Source: a virus
Length of the DNA: 40,172 bases
Virus record (IMG/VR): IMGVR_UViG_3300020446_000024
Span: 1 to 40,172 of that record
Direction: 5' to 3' (one strand)
How positions within the stretch are numbered: the first letter of the stretch is position 1; every line of letters starts with the position of its first letter. Shown here one piece after another: positions 1-7,288 of the stretch. The notes below the pieces were generated by a model that saw nothing but the letters and a program-made list of their open reading frames with translations, had not been told where the DNA came from and searched no databases. Both the position numbers and the translations under genes were made by a program.

Positions 1-1
1 A

Positions 2-46
2 TACTTAAAACATTTGGATATTTTGGATTTGAAAGATTTTGGATAA
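2..46 (+). CDS. 3' end of an upstream gene (partial)
   Basis: A reading frame open from the left edge ends at TAA 44-46, three bases before the next ATG. It gives only 14 residues (YLKHLDILDLKDFG), too few to identify. The spacing to the next gene fits the compact style of this genome. Another frame is open from base 1 to a stop at 79-81 and would overlap the next gene by about 30 bases, so the choice of frame is uncertain. Confidence 0.3.
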   Translation, partial: YLKHLDILDLKDFG

Positions 47-49
47 AAT

Positions 50-601
50 ATGAAAAACATTTTAATAATAGCAGAACCTAGATGTGGAAGTAGTAATTTA
101 CTTTATGCAATTTCAACTGCATACGGATATACTGCTCAATACGAAAGGGATTCAAATAAAATAAAGAAAAACTTAAAAATAGAAAACAACACAGTTGCTA
201 AAATACAAATAGGCCATCGTACTTTGGATATCAACTATTACAAAGATTTAGTATCTAAGTTTGATAAAACAATTTTATTAGCTAGAAGAGATTATAAAAA
301 ACAATGTCAAGCTTTATGGGCTTTGTTTAATATTAACGATAATCAATGGAATGAAAAGTGGCATGTAAAAGATTTACCACATAATGTAGAAGAGTTGGAT
401 AGTTGGAAATATGTTGATACCTTACTAAGAGAATGGAAAGAACTACAAATCAGACTCTCTAAGGAAACTGGGATACAAATTGAATACTATGAAGATGTTT
501 ATTCTAATAAATCATTGAATGATAAATCAATTAAATTAAATTTGAAATATTTCGGTAAGGAATTTAAATTGAGACATGAACAATCTCAAACTATTATATA
601 A
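50..601 (+). CDS. Sulfotransferase-like P-loop protein
   Basis: This 183-residue protein opens with a beta strand followed by EPRCGSSNL (residues 9-17), which matches the 5'-phosphosulfate-binding loop of PAPS-dependent sulfotransferases (PRSGTT/S type). A second family-like patch, LLARRDYKKQCQALW (76-90), sits where the 3'-phosphate-binding Arg region is expected. Sulfotransferases move sulfate from PAPS to hydroxyl or amino groups of glycans, lipids or proteins; the acceptor here cannot be read. The protein is shorter than typical members and may be a minimal version. A distant paralogue lies at 3924-4607. The start is the first ATG after the upstream stop. A nucleotide-kinase-like role is possible because the P-loop fold is shared, but PRCGSSN favours sulfotransferase. 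Confidence 0.6.
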   Translation: MKNILIIAEPRCGSSNLLYAISTAYGYTAQYERDSNKIKKNLKIENNTVAKIQIGHRTLDINYYKDLVSKFDKTILLARRDYKKQCQALWALFNINDNQWNEKWHVKDLPHNVEELDSWKYVDTLLREWKELQIRLSKETGIQIEYYEDVYSNKSLNDKSIKLNLKYFGKEFKLRHEQSQTII

Positions 602-616
602 AAACTAAAAAGTATA

Positions 617-624
617 TATTTATA
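617..624 (+). promoter_or_regulatory. Late-promoter-like TATTTATA
   Basis: TATTTATA lies 18 bases before the ATG at 643, in the 41-base gap after the previous stop. It is one of nine such intergenic copies in the window, all just upstream of + strand transcription units and without a TTTG element 20 bases upstream. It is inferred to be the -10 element read by the gp55-like sigma factor. Confidence 0.6.
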
Positions 625-642
625 ATAAACTTAGGATATTAA

Positions 643-2553
643 ATGAAAGGTACACTATTTTCAGCAGATTTTGTAATCGATGAATCATCAAATCTTAGAT
701 TACTAGAATTAAATACAGATACCGCATTTGTAAGTGTTGGTTTGTATAATCATTTTGATTTCACCGACTTTTTCAACTTGCTATCAAGTAATGGTATAAC
801 AGAAATGGCTGTTATACATAAACATTTCCAAAATAATTTTGTAGAACACTTAGAGCAAGCAGTAGCATCTGATGCAACTTTTATTACGAAGTTTGTTAAA
901 GTAAAAGAGTTCGCTAATACAGTTTACCCTACTGTTATAACTGATGAATCAAATAGATTTATTTTAAGATTAGCATATGATGAAAACGCAGTTTTTGATT
1001 CTACATATTGTAAAGATAGAGTAAATGTTCTAAAATTATTTAACGAAAATAGTGGAGGAACAAGCGTACCAGAAGCTTACTTTAGTAGTAGTGATGGAGT
1101 TATAAATACACTAACATCATCTATAAATAACAACGAAAGATATCCAGATATAGTTTCAAAACATAAGACACAATCACCACAACCATTAGTATTCAAAAAG
1201 TTTGGAGATGGGGTATTAGCTGAATCAAGCTCAGCAGATTTGTATTCAGATTATTTAAATAATTATTTAGATAAAGAAAATCTTTATATTGAAAAATTTC
1301 ACACATCACCAACTACAATAAGTGATGGTGTGGCTAAAAGTATTAGAACTTTCCAAATAGTATATGGTTCTAATTTGGACACACTACAATTAGGTGCATA
1401 CAAAATAGATTCAATGTTTGGATTACCATCCGATATCTCACAAGATACTACTGAAATGCTTTATAACATACCAGCTAAACACTACTTCGAATATACCACT
1501 AACTTTATGAAGGATAATTATTTTGAGGGGTTATTAGATAGTGAAGCATATAAAGAAGTAAATGATACATATACAAATATTGTAGATGCTAGAGTAAGTG
1601 GTTCAGTTAAATCGTATCATGTATCGGGTTCACCTGATACAGATAACAGAGAAATGTACGCTTCTTGGTCTTTTACTGGTAATACTTTAACAGATTCATT
1701 TCCAACCGAATCTGTAATTTATGCGGTAGAATCTCAATCATTTGAATATCCAGGTTTAATAGAAATAAACTTAGGTGATGGAAGTGATGCAATATATTGT
1801 GGTACACAAAAATCATTTTTAACATATAACACATCCTCAAACGTATGGAGTTATAAAGAAGCACATCAGCTAACATCATCTGTAGATTTCTTAACAAATG
1901 AATCAGGTAGCGCTGTTCCCATATCATCATCAAACTATGCTATATTAGAAAATCATACCGATAAACAATTAGTGAGAATAGATGTTGAAGATACTGATAC
2001 ATATTTTGTTAGTTCATCAGAATCAGTAGTAACTCACAACTTTCACTTTGGATGGAGGCACCCTGGTGGAGGTACTTGTTTCGCAGCTGGAACAAAAATT
2101 TCATTAGAAAATGGTGATACAAAAAATATAGAAGATATAGTAATAGGTGATGAAGTATTGGGTTGGGATGGTGAAGATATTGGAGTTGGGGTAGTAACAG
2201 CTATAGACCATAGGCATACTGTAGCTTCTCATGCTGAAGCTTGTGAGAGATTAGGAGATAAGCCATCACTATATACAATTAACAATACTGGTATAGAGTT
2301 CACACCAGAACATCCATTCCTTACAAAAGAAGGTTGGAAATCATTAGTACCTGAAATCAGACAAGAACCATATAAATCAGAAGCACCTGCTAGAGAATTA
2401 GAAGTTGGTGATTTTATTAATGTAAATGGAGATTGGGAAGAAATAAAAGAAATAAAAGTTGTAAGGTCAAATGAAGAAGAACCAGTCTACAACTTTACAG
2501 TTGATAAGTTACATTCTTACATAGCAAACGGGATAATAGTACACAATAAATAA
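643..2553 (+). CDS. Large protein with C-terminal Hint (intein-like) domain
   Basis: This 636-residue protein has two parts. Residues 1-478 have no function I can name; the first 30 residues (KGTLFSADFV ... LRLLELNTDTA) recall a family seen in marine phage genomes and faintly recall ATP-grasp proteins, and the middle is Ser/Thr-rich like the virion proteins here. Residues 479-636 form a Hint domain: Cys479 opens CFAAGTKI after a GGGT linker, the block-B motif TPEH is at 554-557, and the end is HSYIANGIIVHN plus one Lys (624-636). Hint domains catalyse N-S acyl shift, and hence cleavage or splicing, at their first Cys and last Asn. Here only Lys636 follows Asn635, so classical splicing of a C-terminal extein is not possible. 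A late-type promoter 18 bases upstream suggests virion expression. Confidence 0.75.
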   Translation: MKGTLFSADFVIDESSNLRLLELNTDTAFVSVGLYNHFDFTDFFNLLSSNGITEMAVIHKHFQNNFVEHLEQAVASDATFITKFVKVKEFANTVYPTVITDESNRFILRLAYDENAVFDSTYCKDRVNVLKLFNENSGGTSVPEAYFSSSDGVINTLTSSINNNERYPDIVSKHKTQSPQPLVFKKFGDGVLAESSSADLYSDYLNNYLDKENLYIEKFHTSPTTISDGVAKSIRTFQIVYGSNLDTLQLGAYKIDSMFGLPSDISQDTTEMLYNIPAKHYFEYTTNFMKDNYFEGLLDSEAYKEVNDTYTNIVDARVSGSVKSYHVSGSPDTDNREMYASWSFTGNTLTDSFPTESVIYAVESQSFEYPGLIEINLGDGSDAIYCGTQKSFLTYNTSSNVWSYKEAHQLTSSVDFLTNESGSAVPISSSNYAILENHTDKQLVRIDVEDTDTYFVSSSESVVTHNFHFGWRHPGGGTCFAAGTKISLENGDTKNIEDIVIGDEVLGWDGEDIGVGVVTAIDHRHTVASHAEACERLGDKPSLYTINNTGIEFTPEHPFLTKEGWKSLVPEIRQEPYKSEAPARELEVGDFINVNGDWEEIKEIKVVRSNEEEPVYNFTVDKLHSYIANGIIVHNK

Positions 2554-2555
2554 TT

Positions 2556-2693
2556 ATGGGTAAAGTAGATATATACAAAAGACAATCAACATCTGTTACT
2601 AGAACAACGACTGCATTATCAGGTGATGAGCAGACTAAAGTAAATAATATCCTTACAAATTTCTTTAGCTACTTCAAAGCAAAACATACATAG
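2556..2693 (+). CDS. Small hypothetical protein, 45 aa
   Basis: An ATG two bases after the stop of the Hint protein opens a 45-residue frame ending at TAG 2691-2693. The product starts MGKVDIYKRQSTSVTRTTT and ends in an aromatic and basic stretch (NFFSYFKAKHT). It has no signal peptide or membrane segment. Immediate coupling to the Hint gene and a new promoter directly after its stop support it as the last gene of that transcription unit. The function is unknown, and it may simply be a small virion or chaperone partner of the upstream protein. Confidence 0.5.
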   Translation: MGKVDIYKRQSTSVTRTTTALSGDEQTKVNNILTNFFSYFKAKHT

Positions 2694-2699
2694 TATTCA

Positions 2700-2707
2700 T
2701 ATTTATA
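2700..2707 (+). promoter_or_regulatory. Late-promoter-like TATTTATA
   Basis: TATTTATA lies 13 bases before the ATG at 2721, in a gap of only 27 bases. It matches the eight other intergenic copies of the motif and would drive the 2721-4607 cluster. Confidence 0.55.
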
Positions 2708-2720
2708 TAAAATAGTTTAT

Positions 2721-3281
2721 ATGGATAAAGAACAATTTTACCAAATGCGTCAGCATAGGGATAATTGGGATGGTGACTACAAAAGAGATACAGATTTTTA
2801 TTTTAAAGTAGTTGATAACAATAACCCACTTCATATTAGAGATAATAATTCTGATATTAAATTTATCTGTAAATCAATAAACAAAGAATTAGAAGATTGG
2901 CAAGATAAACCAACATTAGAAACTGCTCTAAAAAGATTACACACCATATCATCACTATTTTTATTTTTCCACAAAGATTTTAATAAAGCAATAGGTTGGG
3001 GTTGGTTTTCCAATGTTTTTACATACGATTGGATAAACGAAGTACACCCACTACCAACAGAAAACTCTTCTTACTTTGGAGGTGCATATATTCAAAAAAA
3101 TTTAGGGCTACCACCAAATGCAGGAATACAGTTATATTATCAAGCATTCTCATATTTGTTTTCAAAGAAAGAATGGATATATGGTTATGCGGATAAATGG
3201 AACAGAGCTTCAATTCTAATCTGTCATAGATTAGTACATGAGCGATATAATTTTATAAAGGATTATGGGAGAGAATATTAA
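2721..3281 (+). CDS. Hypothetical protein, 186 aa
   Basis: The protein has 186 residues and is not recognised. It is rich in aromatic residues, with a striking centre: KAIGWGWFSNVFTYDWINEVHPLP followed after a short gap by SSYFGGAYI. The C-terminal part is mixed helical and basic (YADKWNRASILICHRLVHERY). It has no signal peptide, membrane span or nucleotide-binding loop. The last 17 bases overlap the start of phoH, so the two are probably co-translated. The layout of an aromatic core with a GGAYI-like strand could fit an acyltransferase-like fold, but no diagnostic motif is present and no function is proposed. Confidence 0.6.
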   Translation: MDKEQFYQMRQHRDNWDGDYKRDTDFYFKVVDNNNPLHIRDNNSDIKFICKSINKELEDWQDKPTLETALKRLHTISSLFLFFHKDFNKAIGWGWFSNVFTYDWINEVHPLPTENSSYFGGAYIQKNLGLPPNAGIQLYYQAFSYLFSKKEWIYGYADKWNRASILICHRLVHERYNFIKDYGREY

Positions 3282-3927
3282 CAAAGTACCACCAAAAGGT
3301 AAGGTAAGGTTTTCAATAACACTATCGGAAGAACAAAAGATGGCAAAGACAAATATCTTATACCATCCATACAATTTTATTATGGGTAAAGCAGGTAGTG
3401 GTAAAACACTATTAGCAGTACAAATAGCATTGGATATGTTTTTTACTCGTAAGATAAATCAAATCATTATAACAAGACCAACAGTATCAAACGAAGATAA
3501 TGGATATCTACCAGGTTCACTTGATGAAAAGATGGAGCCTTGGTTAGTACCAATTCGTTCTAATATGAGAAAAGTTTACAATAAACCTAATATATTACAG
3601 AAGATGGAATCAGATGAAAATATTGAATTAGTATCACTATCTCACTTTAGAGGTAGAACATTTGATAACGCTTGTGTGATTGTAGATGAGTTTCAGAATC
3701 TTACTAAACAACAACTTGGAATGGTGTTAGGTAGATTAGGTAAACAATCAACTATGATTCTTACTGGTGACCCACAACAGATTGATTTAAAATTTCCAAA
3801 TGATTCAGCTATACATGAAGTACCGAAAGTAAAAGAATCAAAGTATGCATATGCGGTAAATCTTGTAGATAATCATAGACATGAAGCATTAGATGAAATA
3901 CTAAGGTTGTTACAACAATACGCATGA
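3265..3927 (+). CDS. phoH: PhoH-like ATPase
   Basis: The protein is 220 residues long and belongs to the PhoH family of P-loop ATPases, which are related to superfamily 1 helicases and common in marine phages. Walker A is GKAGSGKT (41-48), Walker B is VIVDEFQN (138-145), and the sensor-like TGDPQQ is at 167-172. The ITRP patch and GYLPGSLDEKMEPW segment (69-93) are typical of the family. The role in infection is unsettled; links to phosphate stress and RNA metabolism have been proposed. It overlaps the previous gene by 17 bases and the next by an ATGA junction, so it sits inside a translationally coupled set. The assignment is firm; the physiological role is not. Confidence 0.93.
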   Translation: MGENINKVPPKGKVRFSITLSEEQKMAKTNILYHPYNFIMGKAGSGKTLLAVQIALDMFFTRKINQIIITRPTVSNEDNGYLPGSLDEKMEPWLVPIRSNMRKVYNKPNILQKMESDENIELVSLSHFRGRTFDNACVIVDEFQNLTKQQLGMVLGRLGKQSTMILTGDPQQIDLKFPNDSAIHEVPKVKESKYAYAVNLVDNHRHEALDEILRLLQQYA

Positions 3928-4607
3928 AAGTATTAATTATAGGAAGTCCACGTAGCGGAACAACTTCATTGTTGAAAGGTATTGCTAAGCAAGGTTATTT
4001 TTCAAATGGTGAACCATACAATTATAATATAGGTCCTCATAAAGTTAATAACAAATATCCATTAGAAGGATTAGATGAACATAAAAATGTAATAATAAAA
4101 ACAATTGGATATCAAGTACCACACGAAAAAAAAGGAACAAAACCAATTGACTTTGGTATAGAGTTTTGTTCTCACTTTGATAAAGTAATATTATTAGATA
4201 GGTTGATATGGAATACTCATTGGGATGGATATGTAAATTTATTTAAAACACTTAAACAAAAATGGGATTATAATGAATCACTCGGTCTTCCTATTAACAC
4301 ACCACAACCTAAAAAGTGGGATACGCATGGTAAGTGGGTATTTGATTCTTTAACAAAAGAAGATTATGATTGGGCTATTGAAAAAGGATTAGATAAAGAA
4401 CTAAAAGAAGAAAAAGAAATCATAGCTGGTATTAGCGAAGGAACAAAAATCCCAATAACCTATTATGAGAAACTTTATGGTGAAGATAGAATGGAAGCTT
4501 TTGATATAATAAACAAATGGGGTTTGAAGGATATAGACCCATTTGAGTTGTTAGATTACTTAGACCCTTCTAAAAAATACAGAAAAGAAAGTAAAGATTT
4601 AATATAA
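3924..4607 (+). CDS. Sulfotransferase-like protein
   Basis: This 227-residue protein starts MKVLIIGSPRSGTTSLL, an almost textbook 5'-phosphosulfate loop (GSPRSGTTS, 7-15) of PAPS-dependent sulfotransferases. Residues 87-103 (KVILLDRLIWNTHWDGY) occupy the place of the 3'-phosphate-binding Arg region. The C-terminal half is charged and helical, with an ITYYEKLYG segment near residues 178-186 that resembles the ITYEDL element of the family. It begins inside the phoH stop codon (ATGA overlap). The acceptor is unknown; lipopolysaccharide, exopolysaccharide or virion sugar are all plausible. It looks more typical than the protein at 50-601, with which it shares the fold but little sequence. Confidence 0.75.
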   Translation: MKVLIIGSPRSGTTSLLKGIAKQGYFSNGEPYNYNIGPHKVNNKYPLEGLDEHKNVIIKTIGYQVPHEKKGTKPIDFGIEFCSHFDKVILLDRLIWNTHWDGYVNLFKTLKQKWDYNESLGLPINTPQPKKWDTHGKWVFDSLTKEDYDWAIEKGLDKELKEEKEIIAGISEGTKIPITYYEKLYGEDRMEAFDIINKWGLKDIDPFELLDYLDPSKKYRKESKDLI

Positions 4608-4624
4608 AATAATTCACTTTTTCC

Positions 4625-4655
4625 TTGGTTATATCATATTTTTTTCGTATATTTA
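4625..4655 (+). promoter_or_regulatory. Bacteroidetes-type promoter
   Basis: TTGG at 4625-4628 is followed after 19 bases by TATATTTA at 4648-4655, close to the Bacteroidetes consensus (TTTG near -33, TAnnTTTG near -7). The spacer ends TTTTTCG, as in three other promoters of this window. It lies in the 67-base gap before the small gene at 4675. Confidence 0.65.
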
Positions 4656-4674
4656 CTATGTAAATAATTAAGAT

Positions 4675-4860
4675 ATGATAGCAAAATTAAAATCTAAACT
4701 ACTTACTTATCTTTTTCAAGATTGGGTAAAAAACGAATATGATTTAGAAACCTTAGAACTTACAAAAGGTATGATTCACAATAGAGAAGTTATGTTAAAA
4801 ACCATAATCGATAAAGTAAATCATAAACCAATCATAGGATTTAGAGCTCATTGTAAGTAA
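4675..4860 (+). CDS. Small hypothetical protein, 61 aa
   Basis: This 61-residue basic, probably helical protein is transcribed alone: a Bacteroidetes-type promoter lies just upstream, and another of the same type separates it from the next gene. It has no membrane segment or known motif. Single small genes behind strong host-type promoters in phages are often early host-takeover factors, but that is inference from context only. Confidence 0.55.
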   Translation: MIAKLKSKLLTYLFQDWVKNEYDLETLELTKGMIHNREVMLKTIIDKVNHKPIIGFRAHCK

Positions 4861-4876
4861 AAAAACTAACAAAATA

Positions 4877-4908
4877 TTTGGATATATGAAAAATTTTTCG
4901 TATATTTA
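4877..4908 (+). promoter_or_regulatory. Bacteroidetes-type promoter
   Basis: TTTG at 4877-4880 and TATATTTA at 4901-4908 are 20 bases apart, with the spacer ending TTTTTCG. The downstream CTATGTAAATAA is identical to that of the promoter at 4625-4655. It serves the nucleotidase operon starting at 4928. Confidence 0.7.
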
Positions 4909-4927
4909 CTATGTAAATAAGTAATGA

Positions 4928-5410
4928 ATGAATAAAAAAATAGTTTACATTGATATGGATGGGGTCTTAGTTGACTTCGGTAAAGCAATTGATGATTGGT
5001 TTAAAAAACATCCACACTTAGTAGAAAGATACAAAACATTTCCTGACCACATACAAGGTTTATTCAGAATAGCTCCACCAATTAAAGGGGCTATTGATGC
5101 TGTTAAGAAACTACACAATAGTGGTAAGTATGAATTGTTCATAGCTACCTCAGCTCCTTGGGGTAACCCACAATCAAATACTGATAAAAGATTTTGGATA
5201 GAAGATTACTTTGGTGATATCTTCCACAAAAAAATGTTCATTACTCATAGAAAAGATTTACTAATGGGTGACTACCTAATCGATGATAGATTGAAGAATG
5301 GTGCTGGTGATTTCAAAGGTAAACTTTTGAGATTTGGATACGATTGGGAAAATGATAACAAACCAAATGAGTTTCCAACATGGGAAAGTATATTAGATTA
5401 TTTATTGTAG
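4928..5410 (+). CDS. 5'(3')-deoxyribonucleotidase (HAD family)
   Basis: This 160-residue haloacid-dehalogenase-fold phosphatase resembles the NT5C class that dephosphorylates deoxyribonucleoside monophosphates. Motif I is DMDGVLVDF (9-17) with catalytic Asp9 and Asp11, motif II is the ATSAP strand (73-77), the basic HRKD is at 107-110, and the acidic metal site LIDDR is at 118-121. The length matches small single-domain members. It opens an operon behind a Bacteroidetes-type promoter and probably adjusts nucleotide pools during infection, alongside the HD hydrolase at 6113 and ThyA at 12735. The lipoprotein gene overlaps its last 31 bases. Other small HAD phosphatases are possible, but the DMDGVL plus TSAP pattern fits this class best. 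Confidence 0.85.
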   Translation: MNKKIVYIDMDGVLVDFGKAIDDWFKKHPHLVERYKTFPDHIQGLFRIAPPIKGAIDAVKKLHNSGKYELFIATSAPWGNPQSNTDKRFWIEDYFGDIFHKKMFITHRKDLLMGDYLIDDRLKNGAGDFKGKLLRFGYDWENDNKPNEFPTWESILDYLL

Positions 5411-5805
5411 GATTACTATTATTATCTTGTAATGTAACAGATGATGATATAATTCGGCTTGAACCTACATTAAAGTTAGATGGTAGATTACCTATTGATA
5501 ACAATGGGTATTATCGTTTAGAATTAAATGATAGTTCATTTCAGACAATACATACAATTAGTGGTACAGTTGGTAATACACTTTATTGGGATGAACCTAT
5601 GAAGGTAGAGTGGGATAGTAATTTAGTTTGGTATCTACAAGATGAATTTGAGGTATCCACTGCTAATCCAGCATCATATGTTGTTGATGGGAAAGTAATG
5701 AACGTTATCGGTCCTGTACAAACAATGATAGGTGATACACTTATATTAACTGGTACTATTAGAGAACACTTAGTTAGTGATACTATAAAATTTATATTAG
5801 AATGA
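5380..5805 (+). CDS. Phage-encoded lipoprotein
   Basis: This 141-residue protein starts MGKYIRLFIVGLLLLSC: a basic residue, a hydrophobic stretch (residues 7-15) and a lipobox LLSC with Cys17. Mature residues CNVTDDDI carry an acidic patch right after the lipidated Cys, which resembles the export signal for surface lipoproteins in Bacteroidetes. The rest is beta-rich with short Gly and Thr turns, possibly an Ig-like fold, with no catalytic motif. The start lies 31 bases inside the nucleotidase gene; no later start would keep the signal peptide. Phage lipoproteins often block superinfection or act as spanin partners. The position away from the endolysin and the surface-type signal make a receptor-masking or exclusion role the better guess. 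Confidence 0.7.
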   Translation: MGKYIRLFIVGLLLLSCNVTDDDIIRLEPTLKLDGRLPIDNNGYYRLELNDSSFQTIHTISGTVGNTLYWDEPMKVEWDSNLVWYLQDEFEVSTANPASYVVDGKVMNVIGPVQTMIGDTLILTGTIREHLVSDTIKFILE

Positions 5806-6116
5806 AAGGACCTGTAACATTTCCTCAAACACCAATAACAGAGGAAACTTTTAAAAAGCAAGGTTGGAAAAAAGAGTATGATTCTGATAATGATATGGAA
5901 GAAGTATATCAGTATGTACTTAACTTACCAAAACAAAGTAGAGACCCATATGGATTACAACTTATATCTACAACAAATGTAGATAAGATAAGAGGAATCG
6001 AAGAAGGTTGCTTCGTTGTTCAACTATTAGATTGTAATGGATTAGGACAATGTACAACCGAAGAAGAAATAGAAGTATTATATAAAACATTAACACGTAA
6101 ATCAATTTATAAATGA
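5802..6116 (+). CDS. Hypothetical protein, 104 aa
   Basis: This 104-residue acidic protein is coupled on both sides by ATGA overlaps (lipoprotein before, HD hydrolase after). The N-terminal part contains a WKKEYDSDNDMEEVYQYVL stretch and the C-terminal part a CFVVQLLDCNGLGQC segment with two Cys residues near the LLD strand. It has no signal peptide. It looks like a small soluble cytoplasmic protein. No family is recognised; the patch GCFVVQLLD could be one strand of a small alpha/beta domain. Confidence 0.6.
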   Translation: MKGPVTFPQTPITEETFKKQGWKKEYDSDNDMEEVYQYVLNLPKQSRDPYGLQLISTTNVDKIRGIEEGCFVVQLLDCNGLGQCTTEEEIEVLYKTLTRKSIYK

Positions 6117-6796
6117 AAAATTATACCGCAGAACAATTACAACAAAATTATGATAAGTTTATAGAAGCACTTAAAAAAGTATTTAAGGGAGAACGATTAG
6201 AAAAACTATTACATATGTATTCTGAAAATGAATTAGGACAAGAATTAGCAGTAGCGCCTGCTAGTGGTAAACTTAATTTTCATAATGCTTATGTTGGTGG
6301 TTACATTGACCATATACTAAATGTAGCTAGAAATGCACATAAGATAAAAAAACTTTATGAAGAAGGTAACGGATTTATCAACTTTACCGATGAAGAAATG
6401 TTCTTTGCTGCATTCCATCACGACTTAGGTAAGCTAGGTGATGGTGTAGAACCTTACTACATACCACAAACTTCAGAGTGGCATCAGAAAAATAAAAAAG
6501 AATTTTTTGTACACAATCCAAAGTTACAATACTTTGATGTTACAGATAGAGCATTCTATTTACTTAACAAATATGGAATCTCATATACTCAGAAAGAACA
6601 ATTGGGTATTATGATGGCTGATGGGTTGTACAATGAAGCAACTAAGAAATATTGGATATCTTACAACGAAGATTTCCAACTTAAAACAGATTTACCATAC
6701 ATTATACATTGGGCTGATTGTATGAGTACTCGACAAGAAAACTCAGAATATAGAATTAAAAATGGAATATATGACAAAATGTCAGGTGGTTTCTAA
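6113..6796 (+). CDS. HD-domain phosphohydrolase
   Basis: This 227-residue protein has the HD-superfamily pattern: His57 and His67 in NFHNAYVGGYIDHILNV, the paired FHHDLGKLGD (101-110) with the metal-binding His103-Asp104, and a distal His199/Asp202 in IIHWADCMS. HD proteins cleave phosphate esters; phage examples include dNTP hydrolases and nucleotidases. Its place in an operon with a deoxynucleotidase suggests nucleotide turnover, though cyclic nucleotides or an RNA end cannot be excluded. Its final 26 bases, including the stop, lie within a long inverted repeat (6771-6817). The start overlaps the preceding stop by ATGA. Confidence 0.85.
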   Translation: MKNYTAEQLQQNYDKFIEALKKVFKGERLEKLLHMYSENELGQELAVAPASGKLNFHNAYVGGYIDHILNVARNAHKIKKLYEEGNGFINFTDEEMFFAAFHHDLGKLGDGVEPYYIPQTSEWHQKNKKEFFVHNPKLQYFDVTDRAFYLLNKYGISYTQKEQLGIMMADGLYNEATKKYWISYNEDFQLKTDLPYIIHWADCMSTRQENSEYRIKNGIYDKMSGGF

Positions 6797-6825
6797 AAAA
6801 ACCTGACAAATTGTCATACTTTTTG
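6771..6825 (+). terminator. Long hairpin over the stop codon, probable terminator
   Basis: Arms 6771-6787 and 6801-6817 are 17 bases each and pair at 15 positions (two central A-A/T-T mismatches), with a 13-base A-rich loop holding the TAA of the HD gene. A run of T follows at 6820-6824. This fits a rho-independent terminator or an RNase III site between the HD gene and hsp20. The T run is short, so read-through into hsp20 is possible. Confidence 0.55.
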
Positions 6826-6885
6826 GATTGGTACGCATTTGGTACTAATAGTAGTAAACAATTTAAAATTAAAAAAGGAAAAATT

Positions 6886-7269
6886 ATGTATAGTATAACA
6901 ACTTTTAATGATTTATTTGATGATGTGTTTAATGAACCCATCTTCAGAAGAAGTAGGAAATCCTACACAAACGCATATGGTAATTTTGATGCAACAGTTT
7001 TAGAAAACGGCAAACAACAAGTTACAATTAATACTACGGGACACAATCCTAAAGATATCAAAGTTGATGTTACGGAAACTGAAATCAAAATTATATCTAA
7101 GAAGGATGAGAAAAGTTCACGCTTTGTTTCTGATATCGATTTGACACTTACGGTAGGTACTGATTATGATGGTACTAAAACAGAAGCTAAGTTTGAAAAT
7201 GGTCTACTTACTCTCCTAATTGATAAGAAAGCTGATAAGAAAAGTAAATCTCTTAAAATCGCTTATTAG
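6886..7269 (+). CDS. hsp20: Hsp20 / alpha-crystallin small heat-shock protein
   Basis: This 127-residue chaperone is of the kind found in many T4-like marine phages; it binds unfolding proteins without ATP. The alpha-crystallin domain runs from about residue 30 to 110, with DVTETEIKI strands and the diagnostic FENGLLTLLIDK (A/F-x-x-G-x-L motif) near the C-terminus. The ATG at 6886 is chosen because AGGAAAAATT precedes it and the product starts MYSITTFNDLF, as in phage Hsp20. A longer frame from TTG 6811 is rejected. A clear terminator follows at 7289. No promoter could be found with confidence; the gene lies directly after the hairpin at 6771-6825. Confidence 0.85.
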   Translation: MYSITTFNDLFDDVFNEPIFRRSRKSYTNAYGNFDATVLENGKQQVTINTTGHNPKDIKVDVTETEIKIISKKDEKSSRFVSDIDLTLTVGTDYDGTKTEAKFENGLLTLLIDKKADKKSKSLKIAY

Positions 7270-7288
7270 CACTAATGTAGTAGATAAG

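Noticed and set aside
13-45. Repeated TTTGGAT units as a promoter or operator array
   Set aside because: They fall in an open frame that ends at 46 and lack a correctly spaced -7 box; more likely the coding end of an upstream gene.
1673-1933. Minus-strand open frames as real genes (here and elsewhere)
   Set aside because: All minus-strand frames lie opposite clear + strand genes, are short and low in plausible composition, and have no promoter or ribosome site.
2077-2553. A full splicing intein with homing endonuclease
   Set aside because: The domain is about 158 residues, without a LAGLIDADG or HNH insert, and only one residue follows the last Asn.
2996-3196. Overlapping + strand frame inside the 186-aa gene
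   Set aside because: It is an alternative frame in a clear coding region, without a ribosome site or sensible product.
6811-6885. Longer Hsp20 start from TTG at 6811
   Set aside because: The extension lies within or just after the hairpin, has no ribosome site, and gives residues unlike phage Hsp20; the ATG at 6886 has AGGAAAAATT before it.
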